A DNA stretch of 64,000 nt from CBDHHC01 sp050633205 (GCA_050633205.1 JBOEGA010000003.1:32148-96147); one strand, 5' to 3'; numbered from the stretch's first letter, positions 1 to 8,622 are shown. The notes: generated from the sequence alone by a model not told the origin. Made by a program: numbers and translations.

Positions 1-1
1 A

Positions 2-598
2 TGGGTTGGTGGCGTGAATTTCATATCCGGGATCATGCTGGCATCTCCAATTATCCTTGTAGGCTGGGTTTATGTGCAGGCAGAGGGAAAAGGGTTCCGG
101 GAAAAGAAAAGTGGCGTTGCCGAGCGGGTGCAGAATGTTGTGATGTTTGAGTTGCCTGCAGCGGTTCGTGAGATTGTATCATTTTCTTCTGCAGGTTTTA
201 TCGGGACGGTTGCCGCATATCTGCTACCCACCAGTTTTTTTGTTGCGGCCCTTAATATTGATGTCTTTCCAGCCTGGGTTGTGATGCTTGAGCTTACAAC
301 TATTGTGCTGATAGCCGGGCAGATTGGTTTAAGTCCGGTAACAATGGCAGTGTTTTTAGGGAGTGCGGTTGCGGAGGTGCCTCAATTGCCGATGGATGTT
401 ACTCTTGCTGCGCTGGCTATTGCATGCGGATCTTCTGTCAGTACTCTTGGTGCGCCGTTTGCTGCAGGGATATTGATGTTGTCGAGGGTTTCAGGTTATG
501 AGACCAGAACGCTTTCATGGGAATGGAATCTGTCATATTCATTGATGTGTCTGGCGGGACTCGGGGGTATATTTATGGTGCTGAGCATGATTTTTTAG
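2..598 (+). CDS. Integral membrane protein, C-terminal part (5' end outside window)
   Basis: The frame is open to the left edge of the window, so this is the C-terminal part of a longer protein; the GTG at 14 is probably internal. The visible ~199 residues are strongly hydrophobic, with about five or six membrane segments separated by short loops. Gly/Ser/Pro-rich stretches such as GSSVSTLGAPFAAG resemble the re-entrant loops of secondary transporters, but I do not recognise the family. The stop codon is directly followed by the ribosome-binding site of the next gene, which suggests co-transcription. Function unknown; an inner-membrane transporter or channel is the best guess. Confidence 0.6.
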   Translation, partial: WVGGVNFISGIMLASPIILVGWVYVQAEGKGFREKKSGVAERVQNVVMFELPAAVREIVSFSSAGFIGTVAAYLLPTSFFVAALNIDVFPAWVVMLELTTIVLIAGQIGLSPVTMAVFLGSAVAEVPQLPMDVTLAALAIACGSSVSTLGAPFAAGILMLSRVSGYETRTLSWEWNLSYSLMCLAGLGGIFMVLSMIF

Positions 599-607
599 GG
601 GGTGAGT

Positions 608-1024
608 ATGAGATTTTTTGTATCTGTAGTGGTTCTGTTTGTTTTGGGGATTTATCAGGTATCTGCCGGCACCATGGCTTCCAGGCTTGCAAAGTTTAAT
701 TGTAAAGGTACAGCTTCAGAAGCGGAGATGGGGGCATGTGCCAGTCGTCATCTGAATAAGGCGGATAAGGAGCTGAACCAATTGTACGGCAAGCTGATGG
801 CCAGTTACAAAGATGACAGGCCGGTCAGGCTTAATGTCGGGACACGAGCGGATTTTCTGCGGAAAGCGCAGAGAGAATGGATTAAGTTTCGCGATGTGAG
901 CTGCAAACTAGAGACTTATGACTCTATTGGTGGTAGTGGGTTTGGAACGATTTACACATTCTGCCTTCTGAAATACACGCAGGAGAGAGTTTTGTATCTG
1001 CGTGAACTTGAGGGGGCTCCCTAG
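608..1024 (+). CDS. Exported LprI/DUF1311-like small protein
   Basis: This is a 138-residue protein with an N-terminal signal peptide (hydrophobic FFVSVVVLFVLGIYQVSA, cleavage near SAG). The mature part has the layout of the lysozyme-inhibitor LprI N-terminal (DUF1311) family: an early Cys, a CASRHLNKADKELNQLY helix, then a QREWIKFRDVSCKLE helix and a late Cys before a C-terminal helix. Four cysteines are consistent with periplasmic disulfides. The ATG at 608 is preferred over the GTG at 602 because AGGGGG at 597-602 is then correctly spaced. The precise role is unknown. In the family, some members inhibit lysozyme. Confidence 0.7.
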   Translation: MRFFVSVVVLFVLGIYQVSAGTMASRLAKFNCKGTASEAEMGACASRHLNKADKELNQLYGKLMASYKDDRPVRLNVGTRADFLRKAQREWIKFRDVSCKLETYDSIGGSGFGTIYTFCLLKYTQERVLYLRELEGAP

Positions 1025-1068
1025 AGAGCCGAAATTGAATGGCCTGTCAGGGCCAGGAAGAGGGTGGT

Positions 1069-1515
1069 ATGGAAGCCATAATTTTTTGCGGTATTCAGGC
1101 TTCTGGCAAGTCGAGTTTTTATCAGGAGAGATTTTCCAATACGCATTTGAGAATTAATCTGGATATGCTGCGGACCAGGCGCCGGGAGGACCTTGTGCTG
1201 AATGCGTGTCTGGAAGGCGGGCAGAGGTTTGTGGTTGATAATACAAATCCTACCGGTAAGGACCGGGCGCATTATATCAAGCTGGCAAAGGCATCCAGAT
1301 TTGCTGTAACCGGATATTTCTTTGAGGCGGAGCTTGAAGACTGTCTGAAGCGGAACGGCTTGCGGGAAGGGCGCAGCAGGGTGCCTGACAAGGCACTGGA
1401 TGCAGCCAGCAGGAAGCTGCAAAGGCCAAATCTCAAAGAGGGGTTCGATGAACTGTATATTGTGAAGCTTATGGGAGAAGGCTTTGAGGTTGTGAAAGTT
1501 GAAAGTGACGCCTGA
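1069..1515 (+). CDS. P-loop kinase-like ATPase (AAA_33 / polynucleotide-kinase type)
   Basis: This is a 148-residue protein starting at the ATG at 1069 with an AAGAGGG Shine-Dalgarno. It opens with a beta strand and Walker A loop (GIQASGKS). An RINLDMLR segment and a Walker-B-like strand ending in VVDNTNPT follow, as in the small zeta-toxin/T4 polynucleotide-kinase-like ATPases that phosphorylate a nucleotide or sugar. Late Arg residues (LREGRSRVPD) could form the lid. It is the last gene of a short cluster. No antitoxin-like partner sits beside it, so a toxin role is not supported. The substrate is unknown. Confidence 0.75.
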   Translation: MEAIIFCGIQASGKSSFYQERFSNTHLRINLDMLRTRRREDLVLNACLEGGQRFVVDNTNPTGKDRAHYIKLAKASRFAVTGYFFEAELEDCLKRNGLREGRSRVPDKALDAASRKLQRPNLKEGFDELYIVKLMGEGFEVVKVESDA

Positions 1516-1645
1516 TGCGGGTCTGTTAATTTTCAACAGCCGTATGTGACATGACAAAGAATATTTTGAAGTGTCACATTTTACTGTCATGGTGAGAGGG
1601 TTTTTTCCTATTTCAGAAATATTCCAGAATCAAGGTGGATACGCT

Positions 1646-3457
1646 ATGGCAGACCGTTCTGACGATTACCTGCAAAGTTCTGATAACGAAAATAAAAAAA
1701 CTCTTGATGTTCTTGTCAATCATGTCCTCAATCATCAAAACAGAATAGGTACCGATACAGGCCTGCAGAACAGTGTCGCCAATATACTTGCCGGTGCACT
1801 TCGGGCGGCCGAGGTTGAAAATCATAAAGACCTGTCAGCAGCTTTAACGCCTCTTGTTATAAGCGGAATTCGTCAGGAGGTCAGAAACTCCAAAGGCGAA
1901 TTAATGGAGGCTATGTATCCGCATATGGGGAGGCTTATGGCTTCCTATGTTTCCAGTAATTTAAGACGATTTATTCAGGAAACGAACAGGCAACTGGAAA
2001 AAAACCTTTCTCCCAAACACATCAAGCTCAGGTTGAAGAGCCTGTTTACTGGAGTGCCTTACAAGCAGTTACTGCTGAGGGAGTACAGCTATGTTCAGAT
2101 TGAAGAACTTCTGCTTCTGAATAAAGAGGATGGCAGGCTTGTCGATCATTGGCAATCTTATGAGGAAGGCAGCGCCGAGCCAAAGAATGACCCTGTTATG
2201 GTGAGCAGTATGCTTACTGCTATCAATCAGTTTGCCGGGGAAGCTTTCGCAGGTGGGCGTAACGAACTTAGGGCACTTGATTTCGGCAAATCCTGTATTT
2301 ACCTCAGGGCAACGCCTATGCATCTGATGGCTATTCGTTGCTCCGGCAGGGCAAACCAGCGGCTGGAACATGGCTTTGATATGGAGCTGTTCCGGTTGAT
2401 GGAAGAAAATGAAGATATCCTGACCGGAAACAGTGATGTGCACCAGCAGATTTCCATTCGAGCTATTCTGCCCAGATTTGCTGACCAGCTTAACCAACTT
2501 CTGATTACAGAGATCGAGCGTTTTGAGCAACGCTGGCTATCGCGCAAGCCCGTGTATGCGATTGTGTTCTTTATTGCGATGATGACATTTACTATCGGGT
2601 GGGCGACGACTGAAGTTGTTCAGGCGAGAGCACGATCTCATGCCCAGGATCAGATTGAAAATGTAATCAGCAGAAATCCTGCCTTCAGGGGGTATCCGGT
2701 AAAGGTCGAGCTTGATCCTGACGGGCAAACAGCTCACCTGACAGGGTTATCACCTTCATTGAATGCAACGAAAGAGCTGCTGCAGGAACTTCGGGGGCTG
2801 GTTGGGGATCTGAAAATTGTTCCGACGCTGGTGGAAATTCTCCCTGTAGACCGTGTTAAGGAAGTTGTCGGTGATGTAACAGATCTGACCCGCAGGACTG
2901 TTGGTGGGGTTACCGGAAGTCTTGAGCAGAAGTTATCAAAACTCGGGGCGGAAATAAGTTCTCTTGAGCGAGGGCTGGCAAAAGGCGGAGTTCTGAAAAG
3001 CCGCCAGAAGCTGGAGCAGATAAAAGCAAGGCTGCAATCCCTGCAGTCCAGACTGTCAAACGTTCCGGATTCAGGGGATGTTGTATCAGAACCTGCTGTA
3101 ACGTTGGGTAATTCCAATCTGCGAGGATTGAATTTAAGTACTGAAATTATTCCTGATTTTAATGATCCTGAAGTGCGAAAAAAACTGGAAGCCGCAGGCA
3201 AGCAGCCTATTCCCAAACATTTAAGGCGTAACACAGTACAGCAGATTCTGACTGGTCAGCAAAATCAGAACGGGGCCGGGGGAGCTGGTGGAAATGCGCT
3301 GGGGGGAGATACCCAGTCGGCAACGGGGGCAGTGCAGGGTGTTACAGGATCTGTTCAGGGAGTTACACAGGGTGCAACAGGAGCTGTGTCAAATACTGTT
3401 CAGGGTGTTACCCGCGGGGTGAAATCAACGACAGGGCGGATACTTAACAGAAAGTAG
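1646..3457 (+). CDS. Large membrane-anchored protein with BON-like domain, coiled coil and C-terminal repeats
   Basis: This is a 603-residue protein starting at the ATG at 1646 (AAGGTGG Shine-Dalgarno at 1632). Residues 1-300 are soluble and helix-rich. A single membrane segment (YAIVFFIAMMTFTIGWA) lies at about 303-322. It is followed by a BON-like alpha/beta unit (PVKVELDPDGQTAHLTG) and then a coiled coil around 430-480. The last ~45 residues are Gly/Thr/Val repeats built on TGAVQGVTGSVQGVTQG. With no signal peptide, the N-terminal half should be cytoplasmic and the BON-like half periplasmic. BON domains usually contact membranes or envelope polymers. The function is not recognised. Confidence 0.7.
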   Translation: MADRSDDYLQSSDNENKKTLDVLVNHVLNHQNRIGTDTGLQNSVANILAGALRAAEVENHKDLSAALTPLVISGIRQEVRNSKGELMEAMYPHMGRLMASYVSSNLRRFIQETNRQLEKNLSPKHIKLRLKSLFTGVPYKQLLLREYSYVQIEELLLLNKEDGRLVDHWQSYEEGSAEPKNDPVMVSSMLTAINQFAGEAFAGGRNELRALDFGKSCIYLRATPMHLMAIRCSGRANQRLEHGFDMELFRLMEENEDILTGNSDVHQQISIRAILPRFADQLNQLLITEIERFEQRWLSRKPVYAIVFFIAMMTFTIGWATTEVVQARARSHAQDQIENVISRNPAFRGYPVKVELDPDGQTAHLTGLSPSLNATKELLQELRGLVGDLKIVPTLVEILPVDRVKEVVGDVTDLTRRTVGGVTGSLEQKLSKLGAEISSLERGLAKGGVLKSRQKLEQIKARLQSLQSRLSNVPDSGDVVSEPAVTLGNSNLRGLNLSTEIIPDFNDPEVRKKLEAAGKQPIPKHLRRNTVQQILTGQQNQNGAGGAGGNALGGDTQSATGAVQGVTGSVQGVTQGATGAVSNTVQGVTRGVKSTTGRILNRK

Positions 3458-3501
3458 GGAAGAGCCCTGTATTTCTGATTTCGCCGTCCGCAAGAAGCAG
3501 G

Positions 3502-3540
3502 GGGAGCCAGCGTTATCTGGCATCCCTTATTTCTTCATTA
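3502..3540 (+). terminator. Probable terminator between convergent genes
   Basis: GGGAGCCAG (3502-3510) pairs with CTGGC-at-CCC (3517-3526), apart from a two-base bulge, around the loop CGTTAT. It is followed by a T-rich but interrupted tail. It lies 45 bp after the stop of the BON-like gene, in the convergent gap with ccrM. Confidence 0.45.
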
Positions 3541-3543
3541 TTT

Positions 3544-4641
3544 TTACAGACCCAGCTGTTTGCGGGCCTCCTGACGAAGAACGTCTATAGGTTTGAGTTC
3601 ACCATCTGTTTTAAAGTGCCAGTACGTCCAGCCATTGCAGGCATCTGCACCCTGAATTGTTGCCCCCATTTTATGGATAGAGCCCTGTGCTTCGCCGTGT
3701 GCCAGTGTGCCGTCTGCTCTTACCTGAGCACTGACTTTACCACGAGGGTCATATAATTCAGCACCTGCTTCCAGTATGCCCAGTTCAACTATTGTGCCGA
3801 ATGGAACGCGTGGGGCTGCCCGTTTGGATTTGGTAACACTCAGGCTTTCCATATCAAGAGGGGTAATGCGATCAATGCGTTTCTGTGCGTGTTCAGCATA
3901 GTTTTCATCACGCTCTATACCGATCCAACGGCGGCCGAGACGTTTTGCGACTGCCCCTGTGGTACCAGTTCCGAAAAACGGGTCCAAAACAATGTCATCA
4001 GGATTTGATGACGCAAGGATAACCCGGTGGAGCAGGCTTTCCGGTTTTTGTGTCGGGTGAGCCTTCTTGCCTTGTTTATCTTTCAGGCGTTCAGGGCCGG
4101 CACAGATTGGTAACAGCCAGTCTGAACGCATCTGCAGGTCTTCATTCAAAGCTTTCATTGCTTCATAGTTGAAGCAATATTTGCTTTTTTCTTCGCGGGA
4201 GGCCCAGATCATGGTTTCATGTGCGTTGGTAAAGCGACGGCCGCGAAAGTTTGGCATCGGGTTCGTTTTACGCCAGATGACATCGTTCAGAATCCAGTAT
4301 CCAAGATCCTGAAGGGTTGCGCCTACACGGAAAATATTGTGGTAGGAGCCAATTACCCAGATTGTTCCATTGGGCTTCAGGATGCGGCGGCATTCTTTCA
4401 GCCACGCCTTGCAGAAATTGTCATAGGTCTCAAAGCTGTTGAATTTGTCCCATTCATGGTGGACACCATCGACACGGCTGTTATTGTTGGGACGAAGCAG
4501 ATCGCCTTCCAATTGTAAATTATAGGGGGGGTCAGCAAATATAAGATCCACGGACTGGTCGGGGAGCTTGCCGAGCTGTTCGATGCAGTCACCGACAAGG
4601 ATGTTGTTTGCAGGGATAGTCTTATTCAGTCTACGCCTCAT
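3544..4641 (-). CDS. ccrM: Cell-cycle-regulated DNA adenine methyltransferase CcrM (GANTC)
   Basis: This is a 365-residue beta-class N6-adenine methyltransferase. The DPPY catalytic motif is at residues 37-40 and the SAM-binding motif DPFFGTGTTG is in the second half, which is the beta-group order. The C-terminal ~80 residues match the DNA-recognition extension typical of CcrM (ACNGWTYWHF, then KPIDVLRQ). Length is close to Caulobacter CcrM (358). The ATG at 4641 was chosen because homology begins there; the frame remains open 25 codons further upstream. CcrM methylates GANTC late in the cell cycle and couples replication to transcription in alphaproteobacteria. A perfect CtrA box sits about 100 bp upstream (4745-4760), matching the known CtrA control of ccrM. 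Confidence 0.95.
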   Translation of the reverse strand: MRRRLNKTIPANNILVGDCIEQLGKLPDQSVDLIFADPPYNLQLEGDLLRPNNNSRVDGVHHEWDKFNSFETYDNFCKAWLKECRRILKPNGTIWVIGSYHNIFRVGATLQDLGYWILNDVIWRKTNPMPNFRGRRFTNAHETMIWASREEKSKYCFNYEAMKALNEDLQMRSDWLLPICAGPERLKDKQGKKAHPTQKPESLLHRVILASSNPDDIVLDPFFGTGTTGAVAKRLGRRWIGIERDENYAEHAQKRIDRITPLDMESLSVTKSKRAAPRVPFGTIVELGILEAGAELYDPRGKVSAQVRADGTLAHGEAQGSIHKMGATIQGADACNGWTYWHFKTDGELKPIDVLRQEARKQLGL

Positions 4642-5251
4642 AATAACGCCACTTTCGCACAAAACTGCCCGGTAAAATTCTCCGGGACGCAAAATCAAAA
4701 CATATAAGCCACTCACTTATAAGGACAAGTTGGAGCCATAATGGTTAACAAAGTGTTAACGATTGTGCCGCTGTAAGGTGAGGGCACTGAGCAGGATTCA
4801 CTAGTGGATTCTTTTTGTTCGCTTTTTTCTGATGAATTTTTTTTATGTTTTTTGTAACCGGGACAGTGTTCAGGCGAGACTGTTTCGAGGATAGCTGATC
4901 CTGTCTGGCCGTTTGATTCAAAATGTGTGTTTTGACTGTAACAGGAAAGTGACCAGATATTGAATCGATGTTCAGTTTATTTTGATTCCATACCGGGTTT
5001 TTATGGCAAAAAATTGCTTATAAAAAATAGCGAATCGGCATTAATTTTCTCAGAGAAATGAGCGGAAGACGCTCATTTTTATAGGCTTTTTTAGTTGCAG
5101 TGCAACATATTTGGATAAGTGTGGCTCTGAAAAGACAACACGTATAAATTGTCAACATCTATTTTGCCATTCATGCATTTTGGGTTTGGGAAATGCGACA
5201 AACTGTACTTAAATTACCGTTATAACCTTTATTTTTTGACGGATATTTCAG
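4642..5251. other. 610-bp intergenic region with CtrA box and six GANTC sites
   Basis: No gene is seen here. The region is AT-rich and holds the CtrA box at 4745-4760. It has six GANTC sites, at 4795, 4807, 4915, 4962, 4984 and 5032, within 242 bp, where about one would be expected by chance. It also has poly-T stretches. It carries the promoter of ccrM and presumably that of the gene starting at 5252. Confidence 0.7.
4745..4760. promoter_or_regulatory. Perfect CtrA-binding box upstream of ccrM
   Basis: TTAA at 4745-4748, a 7-bp spacer and TTAAC at 4756-4760 give the exact full CtrA consensus TTAA-N7-TTAAC. It lies 104 bp upstream of the ccrM start. CtrA activates ccrM in Caulobacter, so family knowledge and position agree. 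Binding itself is inferred. Confidence 0.75.
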
Positions 5252-5623
5252 ATGCAACAAATTGACACCCAAGTAGAGAAAGAGTACGAGCAGCCAGATG
5301 CGTTTAAAGTTGCGGCAGACAATTGCCGTATTCTGGATTTTGAAAATGTTGAACTCAAGCAAATAGAAAAAGGCTTCTGGGTGGTTAAGGTCATCGGACG
5401 GAAACCACATGCCCATATGAAAGTAGAGCTGGTTCCTTCGCAACATAATCATCAGCCTGAATATTGGGATATAAAAGTTCACGGATGCGTGAATACTGAT
5501 ATTGAAAACCCAAAATCGACACCTTTCGAAGTTACTTTGCCGCTTACAGCATGTAAGGGTGTTAAGGGCATCGAGATTGTTGGTGGCACCAAAGTTTCTC
5601 GTTTTGATATTCCCAGGCATTAA
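5252..5623 (+). CDS. Hypothetical protein
   Basis: This is a 123-residue soluble protein that I do not recognise. It has no signal peptide and no membrane segment. It alternates short strands and turns (FWVVKVIG, HAHMKVELVP, YWDIKVHGCVN, PFEVTLPLTACKGVKGIEIVGG), suggesting a small all-beta fold, with two cysteines. The start lacks a convincing Shine-Dalgarno. The gene follows the GANTC-rich region and may be under the same cell-cycle-linked control, but that is inference from position only. Confidence 0.6.
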   Translation: MQQIDTQVEKEYEQPDAFKVAADNCRILDFENVELKQIEKGFWVVKVIGRKPHAHMKVELVPSQHNHQPEYWDIKVHGCVNTDIENPKSTPFEVTLPLTACKGVKGIEIVGGTKVSRFDIPRH

Positions 5624-5719
5624 ACTTTTGCAGGAATGTTCCGTGTTACGGACATGACGCTTCTTTATTGTCTGGCCAGGCTGTTGGTGGCCATGGCAGA
5701 TTAGTTTGACGAATATCTT

Positions 5720-5842
5720 ATGTTCCTTCATAAGCTGCGTATTGATATCGTCAGCGACTGTGTGCTGGTGCTCATCTCGTATGTACTGAGCAGGAAGCTG
5801 TATAAGCTCTCCTGGATTTTGGGTCGCAAAGAAAATAAGTGA
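5720..5842 (+). CDS. Possible 40-residue small protein
   Basis: A short frame (starting MFLHKLRID, ending GRKENK) ends 9 bp before the J-domain gene. It has a hydrophobic middle (CVLVLISYVL) followed by a basic tail, as in small membrane-associated proteins. No Shine-Dalgarno is visible, so this is only a candidate. Confidence 0.2.
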   Translation: MFLHKLRIDIVSDCVLVLISYVLSRKLYKLSWILGRKENK

Positions 5843-5851
5843 AGTTGTTTT

Positions 5852-6580
5852 ATGTCTATTTGGGGAAAAATTGCAGGGGTTGCTGCAGGGTTTGCGTTTG
5901 GTGGCCCAATAGGAGCATTAGTTGGTGGAGTCGCAGGGCATTTTGCTGTTGACCACGAGAAAACCGGTGATGGAGAAGGGAAATCTCAATCTGATCAGGT
6001 TGCATTTACTGTTGGTGTGATTGCTTTGGGTGCCAAGATGGCCAAGGCTGATGGTGTTGTTACAGCTGATGAGGTTATTGCATTTAAAGAGGTTTTCAAG
6101 GTTCCGGAAGGCGAAATGAAAAACGTTGCCAGAGTTTTTGATCTGGCAAAGCAGGATGTCGCCGGTTATGAAGCTTATGCAGACCAGCTTGCAAAAATTT
6201 TCCGTAACAATAAAGATCTGCTTCGTGATGTGCTTGAGGGGCTGTTTCACATCGCAAAAGCTGATGGGATCATTCATCCTAATGAAGAGGACTTTCTGAT
6301 TGAAGTTTCCAGGCGTTTTGGATTTTCAGAAACAGAGTTCAAATATACTATGGCACGCCATATCCAGACCAGCGAGCGGTGCCCTTATGATGTGCTGGAA
6401 GTTTCGCGAGAAATATCTGATGCGGATCTGAAAAAGCACTATCGTAAACTTGTAATGGAAAATCATCCTGACAAGCTTGTGTCACGCGGTGTGCCTGAAG
6501 AGTTTGTCAAGCTGGCTACAGATAAGCTGGCTGCGATAAATGAAGCCTATGATGAAATTGCGAAGGAACGGGGACTATAG
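5852..6580 (+). CDS. DjlA-like TerB/J-domain co-chaperone
   Basis: This is a 242-residue protein. A Gly/Ala-rich N-terminal segment (GFAFGGPIGALVGGVAGHFA) could insert in or lie on the membrane. A TerB-like helical domain follows at about 48-165, containing the repeated acidic motifs AKADGVVTADE and AKADGIIHPNE. A C-terminal J domain begins at about 176 with an intact HPD motif (NHPDKL). This is the architecture of DjlA-type proteins, which stimulate DnaK ATPase at the inner membrane. It lies 2 bp upstream of the amidase gene, with which it is probably co-transcribed. Confidence 0.85.
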   Translation: MSIWGKIAGVAAGFAFGGPIGALVGGVAGHFAVDHEKTGDGEGKSQSDQVAFTVGVIALGAKMAKADGVVTADEVIAFKEVFKVPEGEMKNVARVFDLAKQDVAGYEAYADQLAKIFRNNKDLLRDVLEGLFHIAKADGIIHPNEEDFLIEVSRRFGFSETEFKYTMARHIQTSERCPYDVLEVSREISDADLKKHYRKLVMENHPDKLVSRGVPEEFVKLATDKLAAINEAYDEIAKERGL

Positions 6581-6582
6581 AG

Positions 6583-7338
6583 TTGAGCTGTGATACCAGG
6601 CTTGATGCCTGTTGGAGGCCTTCACCTAATATTGAGCCCCGACGTGGCGGTCTGAAGGCCGACATGTTACTTCTGCATTACACTGCCATGACGAGTGGTC
6701 CAAAAGCGGTTGACTGGTTATGTCATCCGGATGCGGGTGTTTCCTGCCATTATCTCGTTGATGAGGACGGGACTATTACCCAGATGGTGCATGAGTCCGA
6801 GCGTGCCTGGCATGCAGGAGTGTCTTCCTGGCATGGGGAAACAGATATTAACTCATGTTCGATTGGTATCGAGATTCAGAACCTTGGTCATGCGCTGGAT
6901 ATTCTTCCTGAATATCCTGAAATTCAAATGGAAGCAGTTAAGTCTCTCTGTCTTGATATTATTCAACGTCATAATATTCCGGCGAGGAGGGTGCTTGGGC
7001 ATTCTGACGTTGCATTTGGGAGGAAGGTTGATCCAGGAGAGGCCTTTTCGTGGGAAGAGCTATATCGTTCAGGGATCGGACACTGGGTAGAGCCTGCTGT
7101 TATTCAGGGGGATCCGGGACTGGATCTGGGGTGTTGCGGTGATGAAGTCGAAGAGTTGCAGACGCTGTTAAGGAATTATGGGTACGGAATAGAGATTTCC
7201 AGGGAATATGATCAGTGTACGAAAAGTGCTGTTTCTGCGTTTCAAGCTCACTGGAGGCAAAAATCTGTTAACGGTGTTGCAGACTTATCCACGGTTCAAA
7301 CTCTTGAGAAGCTCAGTGTAAATACAGAAGACAATTAA
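6583..7338 (+). CDS. N-acetylmuramoyl-L-alanine amidase (AmpD-like) with peptidoglycan-binding domain
   Basis: This is a 251-residue protein. Residues ~25-160 form an Amidase_2 domain with the zinc-ligand-type positions seen in LLLHYTAM, AWHAG and LGHSDVA...KVDPG. Residues ~175-245 form a PG_binding_1 domain (LDLGCCGDEVEELQTLLRNYGYG). No signal peptide is seen, so a cytoplasmic AmpD-like role in recycling anhydro-muropeptides is likely. The start is a TTG just 2 bp after the upstream stop, with GGGG about 10 bp before it. It cleaves the bond between N-acetylmuramic acid and the stem peptide. Confidence 0.85.
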   Translation: MSCDTRLDACWRPSPNIEPRRGGLKADMLLLHYTAMTSGPKAVDWLCHPDAGVSCHYLVDEDGTITQMVHESERAWHAGVSSWHGETDINSCSIGIEIQNLGHALDILPEYPEIQMEAVKSLCLDIIQRHNIPARRVLGHSDVAFGRKVDPGEAFSWEELYRSGIGHWVEPAVIQGDPGLDLGCCGDEVEELQTLLRNYGYGIEISREYDQCTKSAVSAFQAHWRQKSVNGVADLSTVQTLEKLSVNTEDN

Positions 7339-7863
7339 CGTAAAGAAGTGTTGTTAACCATTTGAGAAAACGTCGTTCCTTGCCAAATAATGTCAAATGA
7401 AGAACTGCTGTAAACCTATAATTTTAACTGTTAATGAGTTTGATACAGCTGCGAATTGCATACTATTGCGGCAATTAGGGGCGTATTTTTTTCTTGCCTT
7501 TCCCTCCTCGTACCATTAGACGGTAGTCCCATTGATGGGCTGGCGGTTGATACGGATATCACTCTGTTATCGGACATTTGCGGCCCAGCAGAAAAAAGCA
7601 GATCGTAGCACATTAGATGGTGCTATATGAATTTGAGCTGCAGTCGTAAGATTTGGCTAGCTCTTTGTATTAGATCTGTCTGGTTACTTTTTAAGAGGGT
7701 GGTATCTTTTAACTAATCCATCCTGTGTAGGCCGAGTTCGAATAGAGAGACGGTTTTCAATATGAGTAGCAAAGTAGTTTGAAAATGGAACCGTCCTGGT
7801 CGGACATTTATCCTTCCAAATAAATAATTTCCCATGATTCCAGAAAGTTGGAGGTGTCGCACA
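7339..7863. other. 525-bp intergenic region, no gene recognised
   Basis: No supported coding frame or RNA family is seen. It contains TTAAC words and a small hairpin CCCAT-tg-ATGGG at 7528-7539. A GGAGGTG ribosome-binding site at 7850-7856 serves the next gene. Confidence 0.4.
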
Positions 7864-8622
7864 ATGAGCGAGATCCTGAGGAGTGTTTCGTGTTGCCTGG
7901 CTATTATTGTCAGCCTTACGATATTTATTTTCCCAGCTCATTCCGCCAAGGAAGTCAATATTTTTGATAATACTGACCTTTTTGCCGGCCCTGCTATGAA
8001 AGCAGGATATAAGAGACAATCTATACGCAATAGAAGAGCAGTACCTGTTGTAAGAAAAGACAGAAAAGTTTCGAGACGGAAGCTTGTCAGAAAAAGACCT
8101 GTCGTTCTGAGAAAGAGACGTTTTGCAGCCAAGAGACGCAGGTATACAGTTCGCAGCGGTTTTCCGCGTGGTTATGGCAAGCCAGTTACCCGTGAGCGAA
8201 AAGTTGTACGGAAAGAGAAAAAAATCCGCACACTTTCAAAAGTTTCGGGGCGTAGCCGTTTTTCCAGTCTGATTGCCAAACATGCTTCCAATAACGGAGT
8301 ACCAGTCAGACTTGCCCATGCTGTTGTTCGCATTGAGAGCAATTATCGTCCTGGTGTACGGGGTGGAGCAGGAGAAATCGGTTTGATGCAAATTAAACCT
8401 GCTACAGCCCGTATGATGGGATTCCGTGGCTCTACCAGAGCGCTTTACAATCCGGATACCAATCTTAAATATGGAATGAAATATCTGGCGGCAGCTTACC
8501 GCATGTCAGGTGGAACCATCTGTGGCACTGTGTTGAAATATAATGCAGGGCATGGCGCACGGAGAATGAATCCGATCAGCGCACGTTATTGCCGTAAAGC
8601 CAAGCGTATTCTCGGGCGTTAA
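7864..8622 (+). CDS. Exported lytic transglycosylase (SLT domain) with very basic linker
   Basis: This is a 252-residue protein with a strong Shine-Dalgarno (GGAGGTG, 7 bp before the ATG). The signal peptide (CCLAIIVSLTIFIFPAHSA) is followed by ~100 residues extremely rich in Arg and Lys. A C-terminal SLT domain begins at about 138, with catalytic Glu158 in the motif RIESNYRPG, then GLMQIKPATA and a late LKYNAGHG. It cleaves glycan strands of peptidoglycan to anhydro-muropeptides in the periplasm. The basic linker probably holds it against acidic wall or lipid surfaces. A strong terminator follows. Confidence 0.88.
   Translation: MSEILRSVSCCLAIIVSLTIFIFPAHSAKEVNIFDNTDLFAGPAMKAGYKRQSIRNRRAVPVVRKDRKVSRRKLVRKRPVVLRKRRFAAKRRRYTVRSGFPRGYGKPVTRERKVVRKEKKIRTLSKVSGRSRFSSLIAKHASNNGVPVRLAHAVVRIESNYRPGVRGGAGEIGLMQIKPATARMMGFRGSTRALYNPDTNLKYGMKYLAAAYRMSGGTICGTVLKYNAGHGARRMNPISARYCRKAKRILGR

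Noticed and set aside
1039..1066. Earlier start for the P-loop kinase
   Set aside because: The ATG at 1069 has the Shine-Dalgarno and directly begins the first beta strand; the extra ten residues are polar and unconserved-looking.
1069..1515. Zeta-type toxin
   Set aside because: The P-loop kinase fold alone is not enough, and no epsilon-like antitoxin gene lies beside it.
7700..7780. tRNA-like sequence (GAGTTCGAAT)
   Set aside because: A T-loop-like word occurs, but no acceptor stem, anticodon arm or CCA could be fitted.
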